Below are positions 1-8,679 of a DNA stretch of 60,643 nt, in pieces (within the stretch, counting starts at the first letter, position 1; every line of letters begins with the position of its first letter). Made by a program: the position numbers and the translations under genes. Under the pieces are notes generated by a model, which worked only from the letters and a program-made list of their open reading frames with translations, was not told where the DNA came from and made no database searches. This DNA comes from an uncultured Clostridia bacterium (GTDB lineage: Bacteria > Bacillota > Clostridia > Oscillospirales > Acutalibacteraceae): assembly GCA_947625485.1 (NCBI GenBank), contig CANQOP010000014.1, positions 1-60,643 on the forward strand. Direction: 5' to 3'.

Positions 1-1
1 T

Positions 2-77
2 AGTAAAACCTCCTATGGTTTTATTCTACCATAGGAGGTGCTTTTTTACTATTGGCTACTTTTACTGGTTCGGTTCA
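2..77. repeat. Left copy of 76-bp terminal inverted repeat with terminator hairpin
   Basis: Positions 2-77 are a perfect reverse complement of 60568-60643 at the other end of the window; identity stops at 78/60567. The repeat contains an 11-bp hairpin (arms 9-19 and 28-38, CCTCCTATGGT/ACCATAGGAGG) followed by a T-run at 41-47, so it reads as a rho-independent terminator for a transcript entering from outside the window. I infer that it is the 3' end of a multicopy mobile element lying mostly outside the window, and that the window is a contig broken at that repeat. A GGGTGCCTT block also occurs shortly inside both copies (88-96, and inverted at 60553-60561). Confidence 0.8.
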
Positions 78-155
78 ACAAAAAGTGGGTGCCTTGTTTT
101 TTAAAAAAATTTAAAATATTTACGAAAAAGACTTGACAAACAGCTTGAAGTGTGC

Positions 156-226
156 GGCTGATTTTGTTCGCTGGGCAAACAAAATCAGCCCTTGTAATTA
201 GATGTATTCCTAATCTTAATTACAAG
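156..226 (+). promoter_or_regulatory. Two leader hairpins before the transposase remnant
   Basis: Two stem-loops lie back to back: 156-168 pairs with 178-190 (13 bp), and 191-200 pairs with 217-226 (10 bp). The second stem ends in the AAG of the AAGGAG ribosome site (224-229), so it partly hides the site. Such leaders are common before insertion-sequence transposases, where they limit translation from transcripts that run in from neighbouring genes. A TTGACA at 133-138 has no good -10 partner. Confidence 0.6.
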
Positions 227-237
227 GAGAAACAAAA

Positions 238-840
238 ATGAGTTACAGTTCTAAGCTAAAAAAGTCTTTAAACAAATGTATTGATAACGTTACTGCTCGC
301 CGGGAAGAGTTTTGCCGAAATCCTGATAGTGATTTTACGAGGAATAGAAAATCTGACTTTTCGTCGATTATGAAGGCCGTTCTTTGTTTTGGCGGTAAGT
401 CTCTGAACAAAGAACTATTCGAAATATTTGGCTTTAGTCCTGATACTTTGTCTCTTTCTACCTTAAAACAGCTCTACGCTATGCGCTGGGGTATTGAAAC
501 TTCTTTCAGAAAGCTTAAATATACTGTCGGTTTATACGCTTTTCATTCTAAAAAATCGGAGCATATCCTCCAGGAAATCTTTGCTCGACTTACTCTTTAC
601 AATTTTTCCGAATTAGTTACTTCCCACATAGCCATCCGAAAAAAGATAAGACATCACATTTACAAAATTAACTTTTCTGTTGCTGTGTATGCTTGTCGCA
701 ATTTCCTGCTTGGCAGATATGCCCCTAAAGCTGTTGAAACTGTAATTAGTAAACATATTTTACCTTATCGTCCTAATCTTTCAAAGCCGAGAAACCTTCG
801 TAGTATCCCGCCTGCCAGCTTCTCTTACAGAGTAGCATAA
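238..840 (+). pseudogene. IS4-type transposase, internally deleted
   Basis: A 200-residue in-frame remnant of a DDE transposase of the IS4 type. The C-terminal half holds the family signature Y-(2)-R-(3)-E-(6)-K in YAMRWGIETSFRKLK (about residues 81-95), including the catalytic Glu. The first about 70 residues look like an intact N-terminus. The middle, which should hold both catalytic Asp residues and the rest of the RNase H fold, is missing; full members have about 400-450 residues. The join falls near residues 70-72 and keeps the frame, so a shortened protein could still be made, but it cannot catalyse transposition. It is convergent with ftsZ. What else: a non-autonomous derivative still moved by an intact copy elsewhere. 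Confidence 0.8.
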
Positions 841-912
841 TTCTGCTTTTAATTCAATATGTTTTTTGTCTGACGTTTCCGTTGGTCTTTTCCTTATGCC
901 ATTTTATACGAA

Positions 913-945
913 AAACACACCTGCTTATCACAAGTGTGTTTCTTT
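913..945. terminator. Bidirectional terminator between transposase remnant and ftsZ
   Basis: Arms AAACACAC (913-920) and GTGTGTTT (934-941) flank a 13-base loop. A T-rich tail follows on the plus strand, and the A-run at 911-915 gives a T-run on the minus strand, so it can end both the transposase and the ftsZ transcripts. Confidence 0.65.
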
Positions 946-1015
946 CTTCTCCCTTGGCAAATTATCTTAATGATATTGCCCGTAAGGGAGCCCTTTTATG
1001 TATAAACATACTAAA

Positions 1016-2086
1016 TTACTTATTAAAGATAGACATAATGTCGTAGAAGGTATCGTCCTCGTCTTCATCGTCCTTAGTATCGTCGCTTTCGGCGATAACG
1101 CTTTCTTCAGCCTTTGCAACAGGCTTTCCGTCTGCGTTAAAGCCTGTAGCTATAACCGTTACGCTGATAGCGTCCTCCATCTTCTCGTCGATAACTGAAC
1201 CCCAAATAATGTTTGCGTCCTCGCTTACCTTATCCTTAATCATTGTGGAAGCGGCGTCAATATCATCGAGACTGATGTCGGGAGAAGCTGTAATATTAAT
1301 GATAACACCCTTAGCGCCATCGATAGAAGTCTCAAGGAGCGGGCTGGAAATAGCAGCGTCGGCTGCTTCGGTAGCCTTGTTCTTGCCTGTAGCGTAACCC
1401 ATACCCATATGAGCGTAGCCTGCGTCCTTCATAACAGAAGTAACGTCCGCGAAGTCTAGATTTACGAAGCCGGGCACAAGAATAAGGTCGGAAATACTCT
1501 GCACGCCCTGGCGAAGAACATCGTCGGCAATTGCAAACGCGTTCTGGAGAGTGATAGGAGTATCGGAAACATATTTAAGTCTTTCGTTTGGAACGATAAT
1601 CAGTGAGTCTACGCACGCCGCAAGCTCCTGAATACCCTGCTCAGCCTGAGCCATTCTTCTCTTTCCCTCAAAAGCAAAGGGCTTAGTTACAACAGCTGCT
1701 GTTAGGATACCCATATCCTTCGCGATTTTAGCAACTACGGGAGCAGCGCCCGTGCCTGTTCCGCCGCCCATACCTGCGGTTACGAAGACCATATCCGTGT
1801 CCTTTAAGAGAGCTGCGATTTCTTCCTTGCTCTCCTCGGCAGCCTGTCTTCCGATTTCGGGCTGAGAACCTGCGCCCTTGCCTCGTGTAAGCTTTTCGCC
1901 GATCTGAACGGTCTGCGAAGCCTGTGAACGTCTTAAAACGTGATCATCTGTGTTAATTGCAATAAATTCTACATTTTTAACCTCTGAGTTAACCATACGG
2001 TTAATGGCGTTACCGCCGCCACCGCCTACGCCGATTACCTTAATGACCGGCATATACTCACTTTCCAACTCTAATGTAAAAGCCAT
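1016..2086 (-). CDS. ftsZ: Cell division protein FtsZ
   Basis: Tubulin-like GTPase that polymerises at mid-cell into the Z-ring. Its 356 residues show the GTP-binding glycine-rich segment GVGGGGGNA near 19-27 and the tubulin signature GGGTGTG at 107-113. The C-terminal linker is short and acidic (runs of Asp/Glu near 340), ending in [10 protein letters not shown], a plausible but divergent form of the conserved tail peptide that binds FtsA/SepF/ZapA. An ATG start with AAGGAGGAAG upstream decides the N-terminus. It is the last gene of the division cluster, 176 bp after divIB in an AT-rich gap, and may have its own promoter there. No ftsA lies next to it, as in many clostridia where SepF tethers FtsZ. 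Confidence 0.97.
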   Translation of the reverse strand: MAFTLELESEYMPVIKVIGVGGGGGNAINRMVNSEVKNVEFIAINTDDHVLRRSQASQTVQIGEKLTRGKGAGSQPEIGRQAAEESKEEIAALLKDTDMVFVTAGMGGGTGTGAAPVVAKIAKDMGILTAAVVTKPFAFEGKRRMAQAEQGIQELAACVDSLIIVPNERLKYVSDTPITLQNAFAIADDVLRQGVQSISDLILVPGFVNLDFADVTSVMKDAGYAHMGMGYATGKNKATEAADAAISSPLLETSIDGAKGVIINITASPDISLDDIDAASTMIKDKVSEDANIIWGSVIDEKMEDAISVTVIATGFNADGKPVAKAEESVIAESDDTKDDEDEDDTFYDIMSIFNK

Positions 2087-2262
2087 TTTTCTTCCTCCTT
2101 GTGAATTTCACAACGTATTTATTTGTAAATTCCGCTATTAGGCATTTTATTACGTTTACTCTAATAACTTAACATATTTTTTCTAAAAAGTAAATATAAA
2201 TCAATAACTTTTTTTCAAAAACAGCAATTTTTATCGTTTTTTCAGCACTTTATACAACAATT

Positions 2263-3591
2263 TTACTCTGTAGGCTCAGTCACATTCGGAGACTGTGTAG
2301 AATATTGTCCCGTATTCCCATATCCGCTGTATGTCTCCGAGGCAGAGTAAGGGTCTGTCGCGGACTCAGTCTGAGTTGAAACGAAGGTTGTGCGTACCGT
2401 TTCGGTCGCGGTGGTTTCGGGAGCTGTCGTAATCTCGGTGACGTTTTCCTCTCCAAAGCCGTTGGGGTCATAATACGATTTTTTCGTAGTATTGCAGTTA
2501 GAAACGTTAAGACTTCCGCGTATCGTTTTCGCTCCGTTAGGGTCGAGCTTCTTGTTTATAATAGTAAACGCCGTTCTTATCTTATAGTCCAGGTCATCGG
2601 GAAGCCCGAGACGAATCAGAATACGGTCGTCGTATGTAATTGTTATATTGGAAATACTCTTAATGCCAATTCCCGTAATATCACCGTATCCGTTTTTGAT
2701 AAGACTTTCTGTGATTTCATCCATAGCGGCTGTGTAGTTATCCTTTTCAAACTCCACATATTCGCCCGTTTGGGTAGATTTGAGTGACGGAGCATTTACA
2801 AACATCAAATTCTTAGGTCTCGCGCTCACCTGCTCCAAAATACGGTTATCTTCGCTTATAAGGTAATACTTTCCGTCACTTTTAAGCGTATAATAGGGCT
2901 CTTCATTTTTAAGGGTAATTACAAGAGTGCTCGGTATCTCAAAGCTGATTTTCGCTTTATTGACGTAAGGCAGTCTCTCGCTTATACTGTTGCTGTCTCC
3001 GAACATCGTCGCTATGAAAATGTTCTCGCCGACGCTTACGTTGGTGGTCTTGAGGACTGTATCGTCGTCGTAATATTTATTATTCCTTATTACAATATTT
3101 TCCGTCTTAAAAAGCACCGTAAGCGAAAGCGCAATGCCCACTGCTATAATAAGCACGATGATTGACAGCGAGACAATAATACGCCTGCGGCGGCGGACCT
3201 TCGGAGATATAGGCTTAGGCTGTCTTTTCTGGCGTTGCTTGCGTTGTTTTCTCGCCTGCTCCTTTCGGATACCGACCTCGTTAACATAGTAGCCGTCCTT
3301 GTGGTCGGTCGGGTCAAGGTCGCGGACACGCTTGTCCGTTTCCCGCTCGATTATATCAGGAAGAGATTTCTTCCTTCTTTTTTTAGGAGGAGCAGGGCGC
3401 GCGGGAATTTCCACAACTATATGGGAATCTCCGCCCTCGCGGCGCGCCTTGCGGCGTGCTTCCTCACGGTATTTAGCGTCCATACGCGCTTTTTTCCGAG
3501 CAAGCTCCCGCTCTTTTTGGCGCTGTTTTTCAAGCGCCTTTTTCTCTCTCGGCGTAAGTTCGCGCCTGCGCTGCGGTCTTTTTTCGTCCAT
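2263..3591 (-). CDS. divIB: Cell division protein FtsQ/DivIB
   Basis: Single-pass membrane protein of the divisome, partner of FtsL and DivIC. An unusually long basic cytoplasmic N-terminus (about 136 residues, rich in Arg/Lys) precedes a membrane segment at about 137-161. A POTRA domain follows directly (begins near KTENIVIRNNKYYDDDTV), then the FtsQ beta domain. The last about 60 residues are a Thr/Ser/Glu-rich tail without homologous look, probably a wall-spanning or disordered tail. At 442 residues it is well above the usual 250-300. ATG with AAGGGGGAGA upstream. It sits between murA and ftsZ, as is common in Firmicutes. Confidence 0.9.
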   Translation of the reverse strand: MDEKRPQRRRELTPREKKALEKQRQKERELARKKARMDAKYREEARRKARREGGDSHIVVEIPARPAPPKKRRKKSLPDIIERETDKRVRDLDPTDHKDGYYVNEVGIRKEQARKQRKQRQKRQPKPISPKVRRRRRIIVSLSIIVLIIAVGIALSLTVLFKTENIVIRNNKYYDDDTVLKTTNVSVGENIFIATMFGDSNSISERLPYVNKAKISFEIPSTLVITLKNEEPYYTLKSDGKYYLISEDNRILEQVSARPKNLMFVNAPSLKSTQTGEYVEFEKDNYTAAMDEITESLIKNGYGDITGIGIKSISNITITYDDRILIRLGLPDDLDYKIRTAFTIINKKLDPNGAKTIRGSLNVSNCNTTKKSYYDPNGFGEENVTEITTAPETTATETVRTTFVSTQTESATDPYSASETYSGYGNTGQYSTQSPNVTEPTE

Positions 3592-3634
3592 ATTATCTCC
3601 CCCTTTCCTTATCCTTTTAAGCTTGTCCGCTGTC

Positions 3635-3684
3635 CTTAAATTATAATTTAAGATAGCTTTTTCGGGAGGGCAGGAAGCCCTCCC
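3635..3684. other. Palindrome and hairpin between murA and divIB
   Basis: An 18-bp perfect palindrome, CTTAAATTATAATTTAAG, lies at 3635-3652, and an 8-bp GC-rich hairpin at 3664-3671/3677-3684 (GGGAGGGC/GCCCTCCC). Neither side of the hairpin has a T-run, so it is not a standard terminator. It could be a processing or pausing site in the division-cluster mRNA; the palindrome contains a TATAAT and might include a -10, but no -35 fits. Confidence 0.4.
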
Positions 3685-3745
3685 CTATGCGTTAATTTCC
3701 GACAGCATATCCGAAACCGATAACATTCGGTTATCAACTATTTTT

Positions 3746-5011
3746 TCATATCTTCCTTACGTCCGCTCCGAGGTCGCTTAGCACCTTCTCGTAGCTTTCG
3801 TATCCCCTCATAAGGTACTTTATGCCACCGACTTCCGTCGTTCCCTCGGCGGCGAGCGCTGCGGTAATTAGACCGGCGGCACCGCGCAAATCCTCTGCCT
3901 CCACGTTAGCTCCGTAGAGCGGGCGCGCGCCGTTTACAACAGCAACCTTTCCCTGAACGCTTATATCCGCTCCAAGACGGCACATCTCGCCGACGTGCTT
4001 AAAGCGATTTTCAAATATGTTTTCCACAAAAACCGAGGTTCCGTCGCACACCGCAGCTACCGCCATAAGCGGAGCCTGCGCGTCAGTCGGAAATCCCGGA
4101 TACGGCATCGTGCGCAGCATTGAGAGAGCCCGCATATGCTCGGGAGCGCTGAATTTCATTCTTCCATGTTTACAGGAAACGGAACAGCCCGCCTCCTCGA
4201 ACACGGGAATTATCGAGCTTAAATGGCTCGGAATAATTCCGCTGAGCGTAATTTCGGAGCCTGTAACGGCAGCCGCTGACATAAGGCTTGCAGCGACAAT
4301 TCTGTCTGGGATTATCGTGTGGGATACGGCGTAAAGCTCGCTCTTTCCGTCTATAAGAATCGTGCCCTCTCCTGCTCCGTAAATTTCCGCGCCTGCGTCG
4401 CAGAGAAACTCGCACAAATCGACGATTTCGGGCTCGCGCGCGGCGTTGGTTATCGTAGTGGTTCCCTGCGCGGTGGCTGCGGCGAGAATAATATTCTCCG
4501 TAGCTCCTACGCTCGGAAACGAAAGCGCAATCTTCGCACCGTGAAGTCCTTTTGGAGCAGAGCATTCGAGAATACCATGGCGTTCGGTTATATCAACACC
4601 CATTTTTCTCAGCGCTTTAAGGTGCAAATCTATAGGACGCGGTCCCAACTCACAGCCTCCGGGGAAGCTCAGAGTTGCATTTCTGAAACGCGCAAGAACA
4701 GCTCCGATAAACACGATGGAACTGCGCATTTCGCGCATAAGGTCGTCGGGAATATCACTGCGGTTCATACCGTCGGAATTAACAAGAACAGCGCTTCCCA
4801 CTTTATCGACAGAGCAGCCCAGATAACGCAGTATACGCATAGCCGCGTCCACGTCTGTAAGAGTGGGACAATTAAGCAAAACGTTCTCGCCCTTTGTGAG
4901 AAGAGTTGCCGCAAGAATGGGCAGCGAGCTGTTTTTAGCGCCCTGAACTTCAACCTCGCCGCAGAGCCGTCTTTTCCCGTTTATCACAAATTTTGACACC
5001 TTAAGCACCAC
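3746..5011 (-). CDS. murA: UDP-N-acetylglucosamine 1-carboxyvinyltransferase MurA
   Basis: Transfers enolpyruvate from PEP to UDP-GlcNAc, the first committed step of peptidoglycan precursor synthesis, in the cytoplasm. Its 421 residues have the expected length. The catalytic Cys is Cys120 in GGCELGPRP, the residue fosfomycin alkylates, and the substrate Lys-Asn pair is in GAKNSS (Lys26, Asn27). The start is uncertain: the frame opens with two consecutive GTG codons (5011, 5008) with only a weak AGAGG some 14 bases upstream; the GTG encoding residue 5 is also possible. It is placed between murG and divIB. Firmicutes often have two MurA paralogues; whether a second exists cannot be seen here. 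Confidence 0.96.
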   Translation of the reverse strand: MVLKVSKFVINGKRRLCGEVEVQGAKNSSLPILAATLLTKGENVLLNCPTLTDVDAAMRILRYLGCSVDKVGSAVLVNSDGMNRSDIPDDLMREMRSSIVFIGAVLARFRNATLSFPGGCELGPRPIDLHLKALRKMGVDITERHGILECSAPKGLHGAKIALSFPSVGATENIILAAATAQGTTTITNAAREPEIVDLCEFLCDAGAEIYGAGEGTILIDGKSELYAVSHTIIPDRIVAASLMSAAAVTGSEITLSGIIPSHLSSIIPVFEEAGCSVSCKHGRMKFSAPEHMRALSMLRTMPYPGFPTDAQAPLMAVAAVCDGTSVFVENIFENRFKHVGEMCRLGADISVQGKVAVVNGARPLYGANVEAEDLRGAAGLITAALAAEGTTEVGGIKYLMRGYESYEKVLSDLGADVRKI

Positions 5012-5059
5012 CCAAAAACATTTACCTCTTTATAATATGGGCTGTGCTGAAAAATGTGC

Positions 5060-6181
5060 TTATCTTTTCCCGAGAACTTGGCGGATAATCGAGTAAATAC
5101 GCTCGTTGGAGTCTATAATTGCCATTTTATGCGAGTTTTCCGAGTATTCGCGGAGTTTATCGGGGTTTTTAAGCAGGCTGTCTGCCTTTTCTGTAAGAAG
5201 GTCCTCGGTTAAGTCCTTTTCCTCGATAATATCCGCGGCTTTATTGTTTACAAGCGCCATAGCGTTGTGGTACTGATGATTTTCGGCGACATTCGGAGAC
5301 GGTATAAGAATGGCGGGTTTTCCGAGCGCCTGAATTTCGGAGAGAGTAATAGCGCCCGCGCGTGAAATCACCAAATCGGCGGCTGCCATACAGGTCGCCA
5401 TATTGTCAATGTACTCGCGCACGTCCAGATTTTTGCACTCGCTTATATCCGTTCCCTTTTCTTTGACCAAATCGGGAAACCATTTCCCGTACTTTCCGTA
5501 CCCGTGAATGTGCTGGTACTGACCGTCCCTGCCGCTGCGCGCGATAAGCGCGGCTATACCCTCGTTAATCCTGCGCGCTCCGAGCGAGCCGCCGAAAGAC
5601 AGCACGACGGGACGCTCGTCCAGTCCGAGCTCTGCTCTCGCTTTGCTCTTATCGGCTGAGAGGATTTCCTTGCGCACGGGGTTGCCGACTACGGCGTAAT
5701 TGCAGTTTTTGTCGAGATATTTTTCCGCTCCGCTGACCGCGAGCATGACCTTTTTCGCGGTTTTGGACAGCATTTTATTGGTAACGCCCGGATAGGCGTT
5801 CTGCTCGTGGATAATTGTAGGGATTCCCATTTTAGCCGCTGTTCTGAGGACAGGACCGCTGACGTAGCCGCCTGTACCTATACAGAGGTCGGGTTTAAAT
5901 TCCCCTATTATTTTCTTCGCCTCGCGAGAGGACGAAAAAGTGCGTTTTACCGTTAAAATGTTCTGCTTTAGAGCGTCAAAGCTTATTTTGCGCTTAAATC
6001 CGCTGATAGTAATAAGCTTCATCTCGTATCCCGCGCTTTTAACAAGCCGTTCCTCCATACCGCCGCGGTTGCCGATAAAGAGGATTTCGGCGTCGGGATG
6101 CTTTCCTTTTACATACCCCGCAATAGCAAGCGCGGGATTTATATGTCCCGCAGTTCCGCCGCAGGCGAAAAGCAGCTTCAT
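5060..6181 (-). CDS. murG: Lipid II synthase MurG
   Basis: GT28-family glycosyltransferase that adds GlcNAc to lipid I on the inner face of the membrane to make lipid II. The N-terminal GGTAGHINP motif (about residues 8-16) and the C-terminal UDP-sugar site around SRAGAITLSEIQALGKP are present; 373 residues is typical. The ATG at 6181 is preferred over the GTG at 6187 because the AGGAGG site abuts that GTG and lies 6 bases from the ATG. It follows ftsW in the cluster, next to the flippase/polymerase genes that use its product. Confidence 0.97.
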   Translation of the reverse strand: MKLLFACGGTAGHINPALAIAGYVKGKHPDAEILFIGNRGGMEERLVKSAGYEMKLITISGFKRKISFDALKQNILTVKRTFSSSREAKKIIGEFKPDLCIGTGGYVSGPVLRTAAKMGIPTIIHEQNAYPGVTNKMLSKTAKKVMLAVSGAEKYLDKNCNYAVVGNPVRKEILSADKSKARAELGLDERPVVLSFGGSLGARRINEGIAALIARSGRDGQYQHIHGYGKYGKWFPDLVKEKGTDISECKNLDVREYIDNMATCMAAADLVISRAGAITLSEIQALGKPAILIPSPNVAENHQYHNAMALVNNKAADIIEEKDLTEDLLTEKADSLLKNPDKLREYSENSHKMAIIDSNERIYSIIRQVLGKR

Positions 6182-6238
6182 ACGCACCCTCCTTACTTTT
6201 TACTGTTTTATAATTATCAAAGGATTTCTCCATAAAAT

Positions 6239-7492
6239 CTACTGTTTTTCTATATTTGCCGTTCGTGAAATCGAGAGAATAAGTCCCATCTGGGCGAGCA
6301 GCATAATCAGCGAGCTGCCTCCGTAGCTAAAGAACGGCAGACTTATGCCCGTGTTCGGTAGCCAGTCGGTGATAACAAGAATGTTGAGCACTACCTGAAT
6401 ACCAATCTGAGACGAAAGCCCGATACCGAGCATACGTCCGAAGCGGTCCTTCGAGCGCAGGCTGAGAGTGATGCCGCGCCACACGAGCAGAGCAAAAATC
6501 AAAAGAATTATCAAAGCTCCGACAAGACCCAGTTCCTCGATAACAACAGCGAAAATAAAATCGTTCTGCGGCTCGGGAATATAAAGATATTTTTGCCGCG
6601 ACTGCCCGAGTCCAAGACCAAACAGTCCGCCCGAACCAATCGCGTACAGTGAATTTCTTGTCTGCCACGTTAGGTTCCACATATTCGCGTCGGAAGGATT
6701 AAGAGCCTGACCCCAGCCGTCCATTCGCTCCATAGCGTAGCCGAGCAGACCCGTCGCCGCCGAGGCAGCTATCACGGCAATTAGCAGAACAAAGCCGTAA
6801 GCAAACCATTTAATTTTCATACCGCCTATGTAGAGCATTACTACTGTGAGAATACCGATAATAACAATACCCGAGAAATGCGGCTCCAGCATAAGCAGAG
6901 CGGCGGTTGAGCCGAAAATGACAATTCCGGGGACAACGCTGTAGCGGGCGTACTGCATCTTGTCGTAGTAAAGACTTGCCCAGTGCGCAAAGAACACAAT
7001 TATCGCAAGCTTAGTAATCTCGGACGCCTGAATGTTGATAGGTCCTATGTCAATCCAGCGGTGGACCTTAGCGGGGATTATAAGCACCACAACGAGCGTT
7101 ATATACGAGATAATCATCAGCGGTACGGCGAGCTTATGCAGCTTATTGTAGTTAAAGAACGAAAGTCCGAGCATAGCCGCAACGCCTACAACAGCATATA
7201 AAAGCTGACGACGGACGAAAAAGTAGCTGTCGCCCTCGTGATTATAGTAGGCGGTCGGATAGCTTGCGGAAAACATCATCACCATTCCGACGATGAGCAG
7301 AGTAAGCACTAAGAGCAGAAACGGAAGGTCAAGACCCATTCCCCTCTCAAGCCACTTCATCTTCGGTTTCCTGCGACCTTTTTTTCTGTTGTCAGAGGTT
7401 GGCTGTTGAGTTCTCGGACGACGGACGGCAACTTTCTCGTCATAGAGCTTGTTGAGGTCTGCCTGCCGCATTACTCTTACGTTAGGAGCCAT
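6239..7492 (-). CDS. ftsW: SEDS peptidoglycan polymerase FtsW/SpoVE
   Basis: Polytopic membrane protein of the SEDS family that polymerises lipid II at the septum with its cognate class B PBP. After a basic cytoplasmic N-terminus of about 50 residues there are about ten membrane segments. The large extracytoplasmic loop and conserved core are seen in GSGGLFGLGLGQS, the EPQNDFIFAVVIEELG segment and the C-terminal NTGISLPFFSYGGSS motif. 417 residues. ATG start with GAGG upstream. Its place between mraY and murG and close to the PBP gene supports FtsW or its sporulation paralogue SpoVE rather than RodA. Confidence 0.93.
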   Translation of the reverse strand: MAPNVRVMRQADLNKLYDEKVAVRRPRTQQPTSDNRKKGRRKPKMKWLERGMGLDLPFLLLVLTLLIVGMVMMFSASYPTAYYNHEGDSYFFVRRQLLYAVVGVAAMLGLSFFNYNKLHKLAVPLMIISYITLVVVLIIPAKVHRWIDIGPINIQASEITKLAIIVFFAHWASLYYDKMQYARYSVVPGIVIFGSTAALLMLEPHFSGIVIIGILTVVMLYIGGMKIKWFAYGFVLLIAVIAASAATGLLGYAMERMDGWGQALNPSDANMWNLTWQTRNSLYAIGSGGLFGLGLGQSRQKYLYIPEPQNDFIFAVVIEELGLVGALIILLIFALLVWRGITLSLRSKDRFGRMLGIGLSSQIGIQVVLNILVITDWLPNTGISLPFFSYGGSSLIMLLAQMGLILSISRTANIEKQ

Positions 7493-7588
7493 AATATTCC
7501 TCTCTTTCGGGATTTATGTTCACACCCTTTAGGGTGATAAAGCTTATTGGTTTACAATTAAATTTATGAAATTATTTTTATTCGGAAA

Positions 7589-8620
7589 CTAAAGTTTTAC
7601 TCCGTAATATACAAGCAAAAACGCTGCGACTCCGAAAATTACGGCGACAAAGCTGAATACTGAGACAATTTTGACCTCAGACCAGCCGCACATCTCGAAA
7701 TGATGGTGTATAGGACTCATCTTAAAGAGGCGCTTGCCGTGAGTAAGCTTAAAGTAACTTACCTGAAGTATAACGGAGAACATTTCGCAGAGATATACGA
7801 TACCAAGCGGCAGCAGCAAAATCGGCATATCTAAAGAGAATGCAAGCGCGCAAACGATACCTCCGAGAAAGAGCGAACCCGTGTCTCCCATAAACACCTT
7901 TGCAGGATGGAAGTTCCAAACAAGGAAGCCCAGGCAGCCTCCCGCGACAGACGCGGACAAAAAGCTAACCCCCATATATCCGACAAGATTTGCAATAAGC
8001 ATAAAAAACAGCGAAACAAAGAAAGTTAGAGAGCCGTCCAGCCCGTCAATGCCGTCCGTAAGGTTTACGGCGTTTACCACACCCACGATTACGACCGCCG
8101 CAATCGGATAGTAAAGCCAGCCGAGGTCAACCGTTCCAACAAACGGAATAGTCGTTGTGCCGCCGTATCCGAGAAATCCGAGGCAGGCGAGATATGCTAT
8201 CGTCACCGCAAACTGGAGCACGAGCTTTTGAATAGCCGTAAGTCCGAGATTGCGCTTTTTAACAACCTTAATATAATCGTCGATAAATCCTATTGCGCTG
8301 TGGCCGAGGGCGAGCGCGAGTCCTGTGAAAACGAATATTGCGCAGCGCGTCGGGTCCGCCTGATAGACAGTTACCGCCTGAGTACCAAAGGTGTTGTATA
8401 GCAATACGCTTGCAGTGGCCACAATGGTGATACTCACGATAAACATAATACCGCCCATTGTCGGCGTGCCCTGCTTCTCCTTATGCCACGACGGCCCTAT
8501 CTCGAGGATGGTCTGACCGAAGTTTAGCCTATGGAGAAACGGAATCAGAAGTTTTCCGAGCACCGCAGTGATTGCAAACGTGCAAAGCGTGGTAAGAAAT
8601 GTCCATACAGGGAAAATCAT
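7589..8620 (-). CDS. mraY: Phospho-MurNAc-pentapeptide transferase MraY
   Basis: Integral membrane enzyme that joins phospho-MurNAc-pentapeptide to undecaprenyl phosphate, forming lipid I. The 343 residues include the N-terminal HKEKQGTPTMGGIMF signature, the aspartate pair in GFIDDYIKV, the NLTDGIDGLDGS motif and the C-terminal HHHFE near PIHHHFEMCGW, all landmarks of the family. About ten membrane segments. ATG with GAAAGGAACG upstream. It lies between the PBP and ftsW genes in the usual order, although murE/murF normally found before it and murD after it are missing here. Confidence 0.97.
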   Translation of the reverse strand: MIFPVWTFLTTLCTFAITAVLGKLLIPFLHRLNFGQTILEIGPSWHKEKQGTPTMGGIMFIVSITIVATASVLLYNTFGTQAVTVYQADPTRCAIFVFTGLALALGHSAIGFIDDYIKVVKKRNLGLTAIQKLVLQFAVTIAYLACLGFLGYGGTTTIPFVGTVDLGWLYYPIAAVVIVGVVNAVNLTDGIDGLDGSLTFFVSLFFMLIANLVGYMGVSFLSASVAGGCLGFLVWNFHPAKVFMGDTGSLFLGGIVCALAFSLDMPILLLPLGIVYLCEMFSVILQVSYFKLTHGKRLFKMSPIHHHFEMCGWSEVKIVSVFSFVAVIFGVAAFLLVYYGVKL

Positions 8621-8679
8621 ATTATCGTTCCTTTCATTTTTGTACGTTTAGTATAACAGCCGACTGCCTGCGGTAAACA

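Noticed and set aside
4319..4996. 225-codon plus-strand open frame opposite murA
   Set aside because: It is the mirror of a well-supported murA gene, has no ribosome site and no recognisable domain.
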